Source of the DNA: Aquibacillus kalidii
GTDB lineage: Bacteria; Bacillota; Bacilli; Bacillales; Amphibacillaceae
Direction of reading: 5' to 3'
Assembly (NCBI RefSeq): GCF_014280935.1
Contig: NZ_JACLZI010000030.1
Location: 45,125 to 109,124, forward strand
DNA: 64,000 nt
The notes beneath the pieces are model-generated. The model saw nothing but the letters and a program-made list of their open reading frames with translations. It did not search any database and was not told the DNA's origin. Both the position numbers and the translations under genes were made by a program. Shown piece by piece: positions 1 through 8,745 of this stretch (position 1 is its first letter; every line of letters starts with the position of its first letter).

Positions 1-131
1 AATGTGTTTTTATTATACTGTTGTAGACACAAAACCCTAAAAAAATTTTAGTGAAAGAGGGACTCTCATGTCAGTATGTAGTTAATTTCAGCTTGTGTTA
101 GAACTACAGTATTTTTGAAAATATCAATATT

Positions 132-368
132 TTAAATAAGAAACAACGGTAAGAAAGATACAATAAAAACAATAAGTAATGGGTAGATAATAACTTTATT
201 AAAGGATTCAAACCGTATTCGAAGCTTTTCTAACGGGCTTTTAACTGGATACATCAACCAATCAGCATAACGTTCCAACCTGCTCTTTTTCATCGAAAAG
301 GCTGGAACATCAACTTGAAATAATTGTAATTGATTCCTCAATTTATTCGGCATTTCTTTTTTACTCAC
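132..368 (-). CDS. Small membrane protein after ECF sigma factor
   Basis: A 78-residue protein with a charged, amphipathic N-terminal two thirds and one C-terminal membrane helix (about residues 58-77, ending in FLPLFLI). I read a GTG start because it sits 7 nt after a GGAGGTG ribosome site; the gene overlaps the end of the sigma gene by 8 nt, so translation is probably coupled. Coupling to an ECF sigma gene makes a regulatory (anti-sigma-like) role possible, but no zinc-binding ZAS motif or other anti-sigma signature is visible. The function is unassigned. Confidence 0.65.
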   Translation of the reverse strand: MSKKEMPNKLRNQLQLFQVDVPAFSMKKSRLERYADWLMYPVKSPLEKLRIRFESFNKVIIYPLLIVFIVSFLPLFLI

Positions 369-879
369 CTTCCTCCACCTCCATTAACTGTCTTAATTTT
401 AGTAAGCCGTGATGCACTCTTGATTTTACCGTTCCTAGGGGTATTTCTAAAATGTCAGAGATATTTTGTTGTGTTAGGTCATGATAATACATTAGGATAA
501 TTACCACTCTTTGTTCTTTTGACAGCATCTTTAAAGCCCATTGAATTGTAAGACGATCTTCTGTAGTCACCTCTGAATTAAATAACTGTTGATTCAAAAA
601 AGGTAGTATTTTTTTCATTCGCTCTCGTCGTTTAATGCGATTAACCATTAGTTGATAAGCTATACGAAACAAATAGGTTTTAATATTGGACTGCTTTTCA
701 TCGTAATTAGATTGGTACTTGTTAAACTTAATAAATGTGTCCTGTACAATATCAACGCTCAGTTGTTCGTCCTGTGTGAAACGGTAAACAAAACGATAGA
801 TAGGCTTCCTGTATTCTAAAAAGAGAATTTCTAAATTTCTTTGATTCTTATCCAACTCTTGACCACTACTTAAACTCAT
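361..879 (-). CDS. ECF-subfamily RNA polymerase sigma factor
   Basis: A 172-residue group 4 sigma factor. Region 2 spans about residues 20-85 (YRKPIYRFVYRFT, then VDIVQDTFIKF, the -10 recognition part). Region 4 spans about 115-165, with a helix-turn-helix around LTQQNISDILEIPLGTVKSR that would read the -35 element. It has no C-terminal extension. It lies between two small membrane-protein genes with overlaps at both ends, the usual layout of a sigma factor with membrane-bound regulators. Size and layout recall the SigY-type operons of Bacillus, but orthology cannot be settled from the sequence alone. Confidence 0.93.
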   Translation of the reverse strand: MSLSSGQELDKNQRNLEILFLEYRKPIYRFVYRFTQDEQLSVDIVQDTFIKFNKYQSNYDEKQSNIKTYLFRIAYQLMVNRIKRRERMKKILPFLNQQLFNSEVTTEDRLTIQWALKMLSKEQRVVIILMYYHDLTQQNISDILEIPLGTVKSRVHHGLLKLRQLMEVEEGE

Positions 880-1240
880 CTGACCACCGCTCTTTAATCC
901 CTTTTAGAATATAGGAAGTTCTGGTAATCGACCAACAAAATGTTAATAATGAAAAAACAAAAGTTTGATGAATAAAGAATTGAACCCAAATACTGTTGAT
1001 GGTATCACCGCGAAGTAGAAAAACTAACAATCCGGTTATACATAAAAAAGTATAAATGGAGATGATGACAATTACATGATCCCATCTAGTCCATTTAAAA
1101 TAGATATCCGTTTTCTTAAAATTAATCTTCCCATAACGATCTTTAACTACTTGTTTATTTAAGGACCCAATTGACATCCCAAATACTGTGCCTAAAATTG
1201 CAACAACTATTGAACTAATGACCCAACCCCATGGTGACAT
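866..1240 (-). CDS. Membrane protein, first gene of the ECF sigma operon
   Basis: A 124-residue protein with three or four predicted membrane helices: residues 4-24 (WVISSIVVAILG), about 55-77 (VIVIISIYTFLCITG) and about 90-110. The start at MSPWGW follows an AAGGAGTGG ribosome site; an in-frame codon 13 residues upstream has none. The last 14 nt overlap the sigma gene, so this is the promoter-proximal gene of a three-gene operon. I do not recognise the family. By position it may sense or anchor the sigma pathway, which is inference. Confidence 0.7.
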   Translation of the reverse strand: MSPWGWVISSIVVAILGTVFGMSIGSLNKQVVKDRYGKINFKKTDIYFKWTRWDHVIVIISIYTFLCITGLLVFLLRGDTINSIWVQFFIHQTFVFSLLTFCWSITRTSYILKGIKERWSDEFK

Positions 1241-1271
1241 TCTATCCACTCCTTTTTTTATATTCATGTAG

Positions 1272-1300
1272 TTATACAATTAATACTTTTAAAAGGTTCA
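1272..1300 (-). promoter_or_regulatory. Candidate ECF-type autoregulatory promoter
   Basis: On the minus strand a TGAACC hexamer is followed after 17 nt by GTATAA, about 30 nt upstream of the first gene of the sigma operon. TGAAC-type -35 elements are typical of ECF sigma factors, which often transcribe their own operon. The motif and spacing are seen; the assignment to this sigma factor is inference. Confidence 0.4.
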
Positions 1301-1405
1301 TACAAATCATGGATTTTCCATAATTCTTTTTCCAAATCATACATTGGATTTTTTTTTGCAATTTTGCCAATTATAACGGTAGATATTAGATGGAAGGAGC
1401 AAATT

Positions 1406-1549
1406 ATGATGGATATATGCTTCTATTGTGATGAATCCATCACAGATGAAAAGATGCATCACATTAGTTTTTTTCACAACGAAGAAGATCGTAATGAGAT
1501 ACTATGTCGCGAATGTTATAATGAGTGGTTACAAGGTATTAAGGAATAA
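1406..1549 (+). CDS. Small four-cysteine (zinc-ribbon-like) protein
   Basis: A 47-residue protein starting with MM directly after a GGAAGGAG ribosome site (spacing 6). It carries two pairs of cysteines, CFYC near the N-terminus and CREC about 30 residues later, a likely structural zinc site. No signal peptide or membrane helix. An upstream in-frame ATG (position 1364) lacks a ribosome site. Function unknown; it is transcribed divergently from the sigma operon. Confidence 0.6.
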   Translation: MMDICFYCDESITDEKMHHISFFHNEEDRNEILCRECYNEWLQGIKE

Positions 1550-1612
1550 TTGGGAAGGGGGGGAAGGGCCTATTTTCCGAATTTAATGCGAAAGAAAGTC
1601 CTTCCCTTATCT

Positions 1613-2368
1613 CTATTTTCTTAGTTTAAACACAATGAAATCTGGACATCTAAGATCTTCCTCAAATGATGGATACTTCTCGAGCATCTCCTTAGATGGT
1701 TTTGGCTCTTCCACTCTTTCTAAACTAAACCCTGTTTCCATTAAGCTGTTTATGTAATTAGTTAAAGTCCTGTGGAACAATACTATTTTTTCCTCATTAC
1801 CAAGTGGTTGTTCGAATGCTCCTTCATAGAAATAATTGTCAACATTCCAGTGAAGCTTATTTCCATCTGCTGTTTTCTCCCAACCACTATTTGGGGTAAC
1901 AAAGCATGGATGTAAAATAGAAAAAATAAAAATTCCGCCATCAATCAATAGTCGATACATTTCTTGAAATGCTTGCTTATAGTTGGCAAGATCTTGAATG
2001 ACCATATTTGATACAATTAAATCAAAGTTGTTTTCTTCTATAAAGTTTAAATCCTCACAATTCCCTTGCCTGTACTCTATAGGAAGCTCCATACTCTTTC
2101 GATCTCGTGCAATTTCAATCATTCTTAACGAATAATCAACCGCTGTGACCGTTGCACCTAGATTCGCTAACTTCCGACTCAAATACCCTTCTCCACAACC
2201 TGCATCCAAGACCCTCTTATTATGTAACTGGCCAGCTAAAGAAAAAATCGTAGGATTTAAAAATACCTCCTTGTGAATATCCCCATGTTCACCATGCGTT
2301 GATGCGTATGTATCAGCAAACCTATCCCATCTTTTAATCGCTTCAGCAGTACTCAAATTACGGTTCAT
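1613..2368 (-). CDS. Class I SAM-dependent methyltransferase
   Basis: A 251-residue cytosolic enzyme. Motif I (VLDAGCGEGYLSRKLA, about residues 53-68) binds S-adenosylmethionine, VTAVDYS is the acidic post-I motif, and FDLIVSNMVIQDL is motif IV. The Rossmann domain covers about residues 40-155; the C-terminal third, rich in aromatic residues, probably binds the acceptor. The substrate cannot be inferred. A GAGGAGG ribosome site precedes the ATG. The gene stands alone. Confidence 0.88.
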   Translation of the reverse strand: MNRNLSTAEAIKRWDRFADTYASTHGEHGDIHKEVFLNPTIFSLAGQLHNKRVLDAGCGEGYLSRKLANLGATVTAVDYSLRMIEIARDRKSMELPIEYRQGNCEDLNFIEENNFDLIVSNMVIQDLANYKQAFQEMYRLLIDGGIFIFSILHPCFVTPNSGWEKTADGNKLHWNVDNYFYEGAFEQPLGNEEKIVLFHRTLTNYINSLMETGFSLERVEEPKPSKEMLEKYPSFEEDLRCPDFIVFKLRK

Positions 2369-2528
2369 CTTTTTATCCTCCTCTTGTTAAAAGACTGATC
2401 TTGTCCCTTTTCTGTCCTTAATTTATCACAATTTACAAGTCAGGGGGGATTTATCTTTTTGTTGAACACCTTACCGAAACTATTATATAATGGCGTAATA
2501 TTTACTTTTATATAAAGGGGGAATATCT

Positions 2529-3293
2529 ATGATACAAGAAGAAGCTTTAGATCAAATAACAGCTAGCCTGAAAAAAGACAATCTCGTAAAAGCTATCTTT
2601 GTGAAAGGATCAATGGGACGAGGAGAATACGATGAGAGCTCTGATATAGATCTCTATTGTCTAGTAGAAAAGGAGGATAAAGAAGACTTTCTTACTAATA
2701 GAATCGATCACCTTCGATCATATAGAGAAATACTTTTTTATGATGATATTTTCATCATCGCACCACAAATCATCGCTATATTTGATAATATGCTACATGT
2801 TGATTTATTTACTGTCACGGAAGAAACATTGAAAGAGAAAGATTTTATTCACGTTTTACATGATCCAGAACACAAGCTAGATCGATTCATTGAAAAACAG
2901 AATCTTTTTCTTTCACCAGATGATTTCTATTCAGATGCAATAGATTCTGTGTGGTTTCTATTTCAATATAAAAAATCAGCAGTTAGAGGGAATGGCCTTT
3001 GGTCGGCAGCAATGCTAAATCAAGCACTAACCCATTTCTCAAAAGTACTTTTACATCATTATGTTCCAGATAGAGCGCAGCTTGGTCTTAAAACATTAGA
3101 GTCTTCCCTACCGCCAAATCTATTAAAAGAGATAAAGGAAATATCGAATAACATCACACCAACTACTCATAAAAAAGCAGCACTACTACTACAGAATATT
3201 TTAATTCAGGAGAAAGAGTGGGTTCTCTCTATGCTTAAGGAGGATGAACGGAACAAGCTGAAACCTTTTTACGAAAGAATGATGAAAAAATAA
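2529..3293 (+). CDS. Nucleotidyltransferase-domain protein
   Basis: A 254-residue protein. Residues about 20-45 hold the polymerase-beta-type nucleotidyltransferase signature GSMGRGEYDESSDIDL: the GS motif and the two metal-binding aspartates. A third carboxylate is likely in MLHVDLFTV near residue 95. The helical C-terminal half resembles aminoglycoside adenylyltransferases and related small-molecule nucleotidyltransferases. Substrate and any antibiotic-resistance role are unproven. A strong AAGGGGGAA ribosome site precedes the start, and a terminator follows directly. Confidence 0.85.
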   Translation: MIQEEALDQITASLKKDNLVKAIFVKGSMGRGEYDESSDIDLYCLVEKEDKEDFLTNRIDHLRSYREILFYDDIFIIAPQIIAIFDNMLHVDLFTVTEETLKEKDFIHVLHDPEHKLDRFIEKQNLFLSPDDFYSDAIDSVWFLFQYKKSAVRGNGLWSAAMLNQALTHFSKVLLHHYVPDRAQLGLKTLESSLPPNLLKEIKEISNNITPTTHKKAALLLQNILIQEKEWVLSMLKEDERNKLKPFYERMMKK

Positions 3294-3303
3294 ACACACA
3301 AGG

Positions 3304-3335
3304 GATAGATAAGAAATCATTATCTATCTTTTTTT
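3304..3335 (+). terminator. Terminator of the nucleotidyltransferase gene
   Basis: GATAGATAA, a 7-nt loop, TTATCTATC, then seven T: a 9-bp perfect stem with a U tract, 10 nt after the stop codon. Confidence 0.85.
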
Positions 3336-3425
3336 AGCAATAATAAAACACTTATTACTGAAATTTCTTATTTATATTAACATCCTCTTATTGACCCCCG
3401 ATAAACTAAGAAAGGAGGTGTAATT

Positions 3426-3596
3426 ATGGAGGTATCCTTTTCTTTAGGTAAATATCAAGCATCCATTCTACAAAAGGTTGATTTAGCTATGACTAAAAAA
3501 GTTATGGATACGACTGAGCAAAAAGGAAATCAGATGGTTGAAATGCTTAAAGCTTCTCAACCTAATTTAGGGAATTCAATCGACATTAAGGGTTAA
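3426..3596 (+). CDS. YjfB-like putative motility peptide
   Basis: A 56-residue protein read directly from the sequence. It starts with MEVSFSLGKYQASILQKVD, has a helical middle with AMTKKVMDTTEQKGNQMVEM, and ends SIDIKG. Short size, the M-(D/E)-(V/I)-S start and the QM(V/L)EML core match the Bacillus YjfB family, annotated as putative motility proteins. A near-consensus AAGGAGG ribosome site stands 8 nt before the ATG. No other motility gene is in the window. Confidence 0.7.
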   Translation: MEVSFSLGKYQASILQKVDLAMTKKVMDTTEQKGNQMVEMLKASQPNLGNSIDIKG

Positions 3597-3620
3597 CTAT
3601 GATCAACATGCATTCAACGA

Positions 3621-4001
3621 ATGTATGTTGACTTTTTCAAAAAACAAACCAAGAACGACCTTTGCGTTGCCATCTACACTTTTGACAACGAGGATAGCAA
3701 AGAAATTTTCCAGAAACTTCAGAATGAAAATATTCAAATTAAAGTGAATCAGTCACAAAAAATGCACTTAAAGTTAACTATCTCGGACAGTCAAACTGTT
3801 GTGACTGGTTCCTATAACTTTACTGAAAAATCAGCTGAGGATAATCAAGCACATCTTATTACAATCCAAAATGAAAATTTTGCAGATATTATGAATCAAA
3901 CGTTTGAGAAGTTATGGGAAAGAACTTTGAGGTGTTATTATAATTACAATTACTCAACTAACTTAGAGCCTAACCCTGTCAGCTATTGGGTTAGGCTCTA
4001 A
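3621..4001 (+). CDS. Phospholipase D-like protein, single HKD motif, probably a remnant
   Basis: A 126-residue ORF with one phospholipase D/nuclease catalytic motif: HLKLTISD (H-x-K-x4-D) followed by VVTGSYNFT and a downstream N. Single-HKD nucleases of the Nuc type dimerise to make an active site. Two features suggest decay: no ribosome site precedes the ATG (the frame is open only a few codons upstream), and the usual segment between the strand IQIKVN and the catalytic histidine is unusually short. The last dozen codons run into a perfect hairpin, and the stop codon is part of its stem. A full-length variant remains possible. Confidence 0.5.
   Translation: MYVDFFKKQTKNDLCVAIYTFDNEDSKEIFQKLQNENIQIKVNQSQKMHLKLTISDSQTVVTGSYNFTEKSAEDNQAHLITIQNENFADIMNQTFEKLWERTLRCYYNYNYSTNLEPNPVSYWVRL
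3963..4001. repeat. Perfect 14-bp inverted repeat over the PLD-like stop codon
   Basis: TTAGAGCCTAACCC, an 11-nt loop, then its exact complement GGGTTAGGCTCTAA. The final TAA is the stop codon of the preceding frame. No T tract follows on either strand, so a simple intrinsic terminator is not fully supported. Confidence 0.75.
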
Positions 4002-4052
4002 ACAGTTAGCACAATGAAATATAGTACTTTAGTAAGTTAGGAACCTAAACAA

Positions 4053-5150
4053 TTATTTTCCTACCAGTCCCTCGATATCATTATTGATTTCATCACATAT
4101 TTCATCAATTTTTTTGAAATCGACTGCTTTCATATAAATTTTCTCTAATTCATCATGTAAACCTTTAGCTTCTTGCAGATAAGTGATTCCTTCTTTCATT
4201 CGTTGTTTGTAACGTTTATTAACATCATCGATTTCCGCCTCATATTTTTCATCAGTTCCAGGCGTTACTGCTGTTTCATATAAGTCCACAATCTCATCTC
4301 CATGTCGATCCGGGAAATATTCATGAGGATCTGTACTGTCAAACACACAGATTCCTAACTCACGAACAACAACCATATCCATACTCTCCGGATCAAAACC
4401 ACAGTGATACATCTCCACGTCAAAACCTCGTTCCTTAGCTGCATTGGCCACTTTTTTTAGTAAAGTTGACTTACCAGTGCCGGCACGCCCCTTAATAAAG
4501 TAACGTTTTGATAAGTCTTCTGTAATATTTGGAATGAAATCTACTACACCATTAGGCGTTGAAGCACCAAAGAATCGGTGAAAGGTTGTTGGTTCTTCTG
4601 ATTGACTATGCTTTCCTAGAAATATCTTTTCAATTAGTTCATTCGTAACCTCGTTCGCTTTTTTAAAATTCATTTCGTTAATATATATTTCTTCTAAATC
4701 ATCGTGAATACTTAAACCTTCCGCAAATAAACGATAGGCAGTACCGAATGCCATCGCTATATCTTCCTGAAATTTAACAATTTCTTGTTGGTTTTCCTTT
4801 AATAAGTTTCTATCCCAAGCTACTCCTAAGTTCACATATTGTTCAACAGCCCCTGGAGCTTTCGGTTCGAGTACATGCGGGGCAGTACCATCAAACACAC
4901 CAAATTTCAAAGCACGAATAATCAAACCGTCTAACGAATTATTGTCAGATGAGCAGTGAATTAATTCCACATCATACCCTTTGTTCACCCATATATCTGC
5001 TAGCTTTTTCATCATGCTTGATTTTCCAGTACCAGGTCCACCTTTTAAAATATATATATTCTCAAGACCCTGTAAGTTTGAGTCAAATAAATCATAAAAT
5101 CCTTTTGCCGTGTTCCCACCAGCATAATAATTTAAGATGTTACCCTTCAT
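4053..5150 (-). CDS. Double P-loop ATPase (PRK06851-type)
   Basis: A 365-residue protein built from two similar halves, each opening with a Walker A motif: GGPGTGKSSMMKK near residue 38 and GRAGTGKSTLLKK near residue 225. In both halves the P-loop is followed by a strand with HCSSD or HCGFDPESMD and then a VFD(S/G)T.PH motif, so the halves look like an internal duplication. This matches the uncharacterised PRK06851 ATPase family of Firmicutes; the role is unknown. The start at MKGNILNYY follows AAGGGGTG; an upstream in-frame start lacks a ribosome site. No operon partner. Confidence 0.75.
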   Translation of the reverse strand: MKGNILNYYAGGNTAKGFYDLFDSNLQGLENIYILKGGPGTGKSSMMKKLADIWVNKGYDVELIHCSSDNNSLDGLIIRALKFGVFDGTAPHVLEPKAPGAVEQYVNLGVAWDRNLLKENQQEIVKFQEDIAMAFGTAYRLFAEGLSIHDDLEEIYINEMNFKKANEVTNELIEKIFLGKHSQSEEPTTFHRFFGASTPNGVVDFIPNITEDLSKRYFIKGRAGTGKSTLLKKVANAAKERGFDVEMYHCGFDPESMDMVVVRELGICVFDSTDPHEYFPDRHGDEIVDLYETAVTPGTDEKYEAEIDDVNKRYKQRMKEGITYLQEAKGLHDELEKIYMKAVDFKKIDEICDEINNDIEGLVGK

Positions 5151-5325
5151 CAAAAAACACCCCTTCTGTAAGAACATCTAACACATCTTATGCAAAGTAT
5201 GTTAAATAGGTGAATACCTATAGGGTTATATTATTTAGTATAAAAAAACACACGGCTTTCCTTTAATTACATAAACTTATACTAAAAGATTCTAGAGTAA
5301 TTCGTTATAGAAAGGAATATTTTTC

Positions 5326-6045
5326 ATGCCAACAATAGACATATTTGGAAGCTGCGTAACTAGAGATGCCTTTTCATTTATACAAAATGAATATAAAATA
5401 AATAACTATTTTGCACGATGTTCGTTAATTAGTCTTTACTCTATGCCATTCCATATAAATATCGAGGAAATCAAGTTAAAATCTAAGTTTCAACAACGCA
5501 TCCTTTACTATGATTTATCAAACTATTTTCGGAGTTATTTGCAAGAAACTAACAGTGATTACCTTATTATTGATTTGATTGATGAAAGACTAGGGGTACA
5601 AAAATATGAAGATAAATATATAACTAATTCAACCGAATTAAACCGGTCAAATTTGCTGGAACTGTATAATACGGAGATTTGTAAAATAGACAGTAACTAT
5701 ATAAAATGTTGGGAAAATAGTGCACGACATTTTATTGATGATCTTAAAAAAAGCCCCTACAAGAAAATTTTTCTTCATAAATCACTCTATGTTAATACCT
5801 ATTTAAATAAAGATAACATTAAGGTGGCCTTTGATAATAAAAATCAAGAATCTGCTGTTAAAAATAATGGAATGCTTCGTCATATGTATAACTTTTTGGA
5901 AAATAACTATCCTAATCTAATTAAAATTGAACCTACAGGATTTTCAGCAGATGCAAACCATAAATGGGGCTTATCCCCTTTTCACTACGAAGTTGATTAT
6001 TATAAAACCTTTATGGATAAATTAAATCAATTCATAACAGGATAA
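5326..6045 (+). CDS. DUF6270-like protein
   Basis: A 239-residue protein opening with DIFGSCVTRDAF, the hallmark of DUF6270 proteins. The GSC(V)xRD block resembles the first catalytic block of SGNH/GDSL-like hydrolases, and an Asp/His pair could come from the C-terminal segment ADANHKWGLSPFHY. In other genomes such proteins often lie in surface-polysaccharide or teichoic-acid loci, but no such genes are adjacent. A GAAAGGAA ribosome site precedes the ATG. The coding sequence is notably AT-rich. Enzymatic function is inference. Confidence 0.65.
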   Translation: MPTIDIFGSCVTRDAFSFIQNEYKINNYFARCSLISLYSMPFHINIEEIKLKSKFQQRILYYDLSNYFRSYLQETNSDYLIIDLIDERLGVQKYEDKYITNSTELNRSNLLELYNTEICKIDSNYIKCWENSARHFIDDLKKSPYKKIFLHKSLYVNTYLNKDNIKVAFDNKNQESAVKNNGMLRHMYNFLENNYPNLIKIEPTGFSADANHKWGLSPFHYEVDYYKTFMDKLNQFITG

Positions 6046-6140
6046 TCTACCCGTTTATTCCATATTATTGAATTTATTTATCAACCTCCTTTATTTCCAA
6101 TGGAATTCAACCTGCTCTTTCTTACTAAGAATGGTAGATT

Positions 6141-6473
6141 ATGCTAAAATGTTCCAAGAACCATATAACGAGTGTAAAAAGGGAGAGGAACAATATTAAT
6201 AAGACAAACTGGAAGGAGATAGTTGGGATTACCTTCTTATGCATTGTTGGGATTCTAATTATTGGGTTAGCCTTACTCAAGACGATAGGGATAACTACTT
6301 CATTCGGAGTAATTATTTATACATTTTTTATAATGATTTTAGACCATGATTATAAAAATGCATCTTATCTGTTTCTGTTCGTAGCCTTTGCTTACACTTT
6401 CCTCATCTTGATCACACCAAAAGAAAATACAAATATAAAGAAGAAGAGAAAAAGAAGACGAAATAGAAAATAA
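6141..6473 (+). CDS. Small membrane protein with basic tail
   Basis: A 110-residue ORF with two or three hydrophobic segments (about residues 28-50, 52-68 and 74-92) and a strongly basic C-terminus (KKKRKRRRNRK), which would favour a cytoplasmic tail. No ribosome site precedes the ATG; a GGGAGAGG block lies about 45 nt inside the frame, so the true start could be internal. Not recognised as a family; moderate doubt that it is expressed. Confidence 0.4.
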   Translation: MLKCSKNHITSVKRERNNINKTNWKEIVGITFLCIVGILIIGLALLKTIGITTSFGVIIYTFFIMILDHDYKNASYLFLFVAFAYTFLILITPKENTNIKKKRKRRRNRK

Positions 6474-6558
6474 AACTAGATACTTTAAAAGCTTACCTCT
6501 GCTCTTTCTATTTAAAAATGGTAGTCTGGTTAGTTCTCCCAGATATAACATACAATAA

Positions 6559-6585
6559 ATGCTCAGGGGTACATTCCCTGAGCAT
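6559..6585 (-). terminator. Terminator of lutABC
   Basis: A 10-bp perfect stem (ATGCTCAGGG / CCCTGAGCAT) with a 7-nt loop, 23 nt past the lutC stop codon. On the minus strand it is followed by TTTATTGT and on the plus strand by ACTTTT, so it may act in both directions. Confidence 0.75.
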
Positions 6586-6608
6586 ACTTTTAATTCCATA
6601 TTGGGATT

Positions 6609-7319
6609 TCATTTATCTTCCACTAAAATATAAGCTGCCTTGATCGGACCATGCACACCGACAACTAGATTCATCTCGATATCCGCACTATTACTTGGGC
6701 CGGTAATAAAGTTAACACAGGTTGCAATCTGTTCACCCTTCTGGACTCGTTGATGAATTTCTCTAGTTGCTTGTGACATTCTCGGTACGAGGGTACTCTT
6801 AGGTACGATCGCAATATAGGTAGAAGGAAGCAAGCTAACTGATCTTCCTTTACCATTATCACTAAATAATACGACTGTTCCGGACTCTGCTAAAGTAATA
6901 TCACTAAATGTAATGCCAATATCTGCTTGTTCGGCAACCCGGATGCTTTGTTCAGCATTTGATACATCCCATTTGCTTACATCTAAATCTTCTCGTTTGG
7001 CAAAACTTCCAAGACCAAATTGATCAAATCGAGGGTCATCCCAAGTAATCACAGATTTACCACCGTAATTTAGAATAACCTTGAGTAGCGCTTGTTCCAA
7101 GTTACTTTCAGTCGTACGAATAAAGTCTGTATGGATCGACTGGCATTGCTTTTCTATTACATCTACTAATTCGTCTTGTGAATGATTAGCTAATACTTTC
7201 CACTGTACTTGGTGTTTCCATTCGGGACGCGATACATCTTGGGTCCTCTGTTCTCTCCCAAGTTTATTAGCAATGTTTGCAAGAAAATTGTCACGATTTT
7301 GAATGATCCCTTTTGGCAT
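6609..7319 (-). CDS. lutC: L-lactate utilisation protein LutC
   Basis: A 236-residue LUD-domain protein, third subunit of the LutABC complex that oxidises L-lactate to pyruvate in the cytoplasm. Recognisable blocks are [14 protein letters not shown] and [22 protein letters not shown] near the C-terminus; the related LUD domain occurs in LutB. It overlaps the end of lutB by 29 nt and has a strong AAGGAGGAAGG ribosome site inside lutB, typical of a translationally coupled operon. Length is normal for the family. Confidence 0.95.
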   Translation of the reverse strand: MPKGIIQNRDNFLANIANKLGREQRTQDVSRPEWKHQVQWKVLANHSQDELVDVIEKQCQSIHTDFIRTTESNLEQALLKVILNYGGKSVITWDDPRFDQFGLGSFAKREDLDVSKWDVSNAEQSIRVAEQADIGITFSDITLAESGTVVLFSDNGKGRSVSLLPSTYIAIVPKSTLVPRMSQATREIHQRVQKGEQIATCVNFITGPSNSADIEMNLVVGVHGPIKAAYILVEDK

Positions 7320-8745
7320 GCTCCCTTCCTCCTTCCCCTCTATTTTTAAACCAATCTCTAAATCTTTCTTTTTGAGGGACAGGGAACTCCCGAATATCTG
7401 TCCATGATTTTACAGGACCTGGTCCATTAGAAATCGAACCATTTTTCTCAAATGGTGTAACAAGAAATGGAGCAGATTTAGTGGCCATGTTAAATAATTT
7501 GGAGGAACCGGCAACTGCTTCAAACCCTCTCATAGCAGCCCGTTCACCAAATCCTGATTTCTTTTCCTCTTCCACAATGTTCCTCCGATGCTGGATCAAG
7601 TGTTCATGTAATGGAATTTTAACTGGACAAACCTCCGTACATGCACCACATAAAGAAGAAGCATAAGGCAGTTCTTTATAGTCATCATAGCCACCTAATA
7701 ATGGCGTTAGCACAGCACCAATTGGTCCAGGATAAATAGAACCGTAAGCATGACCACCTACATGACGATAAACTGGGCAGACATTAATACATGCCGCACA
7801 TCTAATACAGTGAAGTGCTTCTTGAAATTCTGTACCTAAAATTTTGGAGCGGCCATTATCGACAATTACTAGATGGAATTCTTCTGGTCCATCGATCTCA
7901 CCAATTGCTCTTGGACCAGTCAAAGCCGTAACATAGCTTGTTAGTTTTTGACCTACTGCTGCTCTTGTTAATAGACTTACCAATACATCTAGCTCTTCCC
8001 ATGTTGGAACAATACGCTCCATCCCCATCACCGTAATTTGTGTTTTAGGTAATGTGGTTACCATTCGAGCATTACCTTCATTTGTTACAAGTGCGAAAGA
8101 GCCAGATTCTGCAATTGCAAAATTACAACCTGTAATACCCACATCGGCTGCAAGAAATTCTTTACGCAACTGTTCTCTGGCAAATAAAGTGAGCTCTTCT
8201 GGTTTTTCAGTGTTCGTATAGCCTAGTTTTTCCTTGAAAACATCTCGGATTTGTTCCTTATTTTTGTGAAGCGCAGGAGCAACAATATGGGATGGTGGAT
8301 CATGATCATCGATTTGAAGGATATATTCTCCTAAGTCTGTCTCGACTACTTCACAACCCTTTTCCTCCAAAATATCGTTTAAGGCAATCTCTTCCGTCAC
8401 CATTGATTTTGACTTCGCTATCTTTTTCGCACCTTTTTTGGCAATCACTTCACTGACATAATAATTTGCGTCTTCAGCAGTTTTCGCAAAGTAAACATGC
8501 CCACCTAGTTCGGCAACCTTTTCACTTAACTGATGGAGGTAATAATCAAGATTTTCCATTGTGTGATTCCGAATTTCTTGCCCTAGGCTACGCCACTCTT
8601 CCCAGTCTCCTAACTCCTCTGCAGCATTGGCGCGGTTTGTCTGTAATCTCCCTTGGGCTGACCTTACCGCTCCACGCATAAAACCATCGTTCAGTCCCTT
8701 ATCAACACGATTCTCAAACTGTTTTTCCCCGATGTGCATTGGCAT
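7291..8745 (-). CDS. lutB: L-lactate utilisation iron-sulfur protein LutB
   Basis: A 484-residue protein with an N-terminal LUD domain (about residues 65-305) and a ferredoxin-like C-terminal part. Two 4Fe-4S cysteine clusters are visible: [11 protein letters not shown] (residues 313-323) and CGACTEVC (366-373). It passes electrons from L-lactate in the LutABC dehydrogenase. Start and lutA stop share one base (TAATG), with GAGGTG upstream. In this locus it would consume the L-lactate released from rhamnose by RhaEW. Full length, no defects seen. Confidence 0.96.
   Translation of the reverse strand: MPMHIGEKQFENRVDKGLNDGFMRGAVRSAQGRLQTNRANAAEELGDWEEWRSLGQEIRNHTMENLDYYLHQLSEKVAELGGHVYFAKTAEDANYYVSEVIAKKGAKKIAKSKSMVTEEIALNDILEEKGCEVVETDLGEYILQIDDHDPPSHIVAPALHKNKEQIRDVFKEKLGYTNTEKPEELTLFAREQLRKEFLAADVGITGCNFAIAESGSFALVTNEGNARMVTTLPKTQITVMGMERIVPTWEELDVLVSLLTRAAVGQKLTSYVTALTGPRAIGEIDGPEEFHLVIVDNGRSKILGTEFQEALHCIRCAACINVCPVYRHVGGHAYGSIYPGPIGAVLTPLLGGYDDYKELPYASSLCGACTEVCPVKIPLHEHLIQHRRNIVEEEKKSGFGERAAMRGFEAVAGSSKLFNMATKSAPFLVTPFEKNGSISNGPGPVKSWTDIREFPVPQKERFRDWFKNRGEGGREHAKRDHSKS

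Noticed and set aside
1550..1612. GGGAAGG ... CCTTCCC between the four-cysteine gene and the methyltransferase
   Set aside because: Possible terminator, but the arms are short, the loop is long and there is no T tract; not listed.
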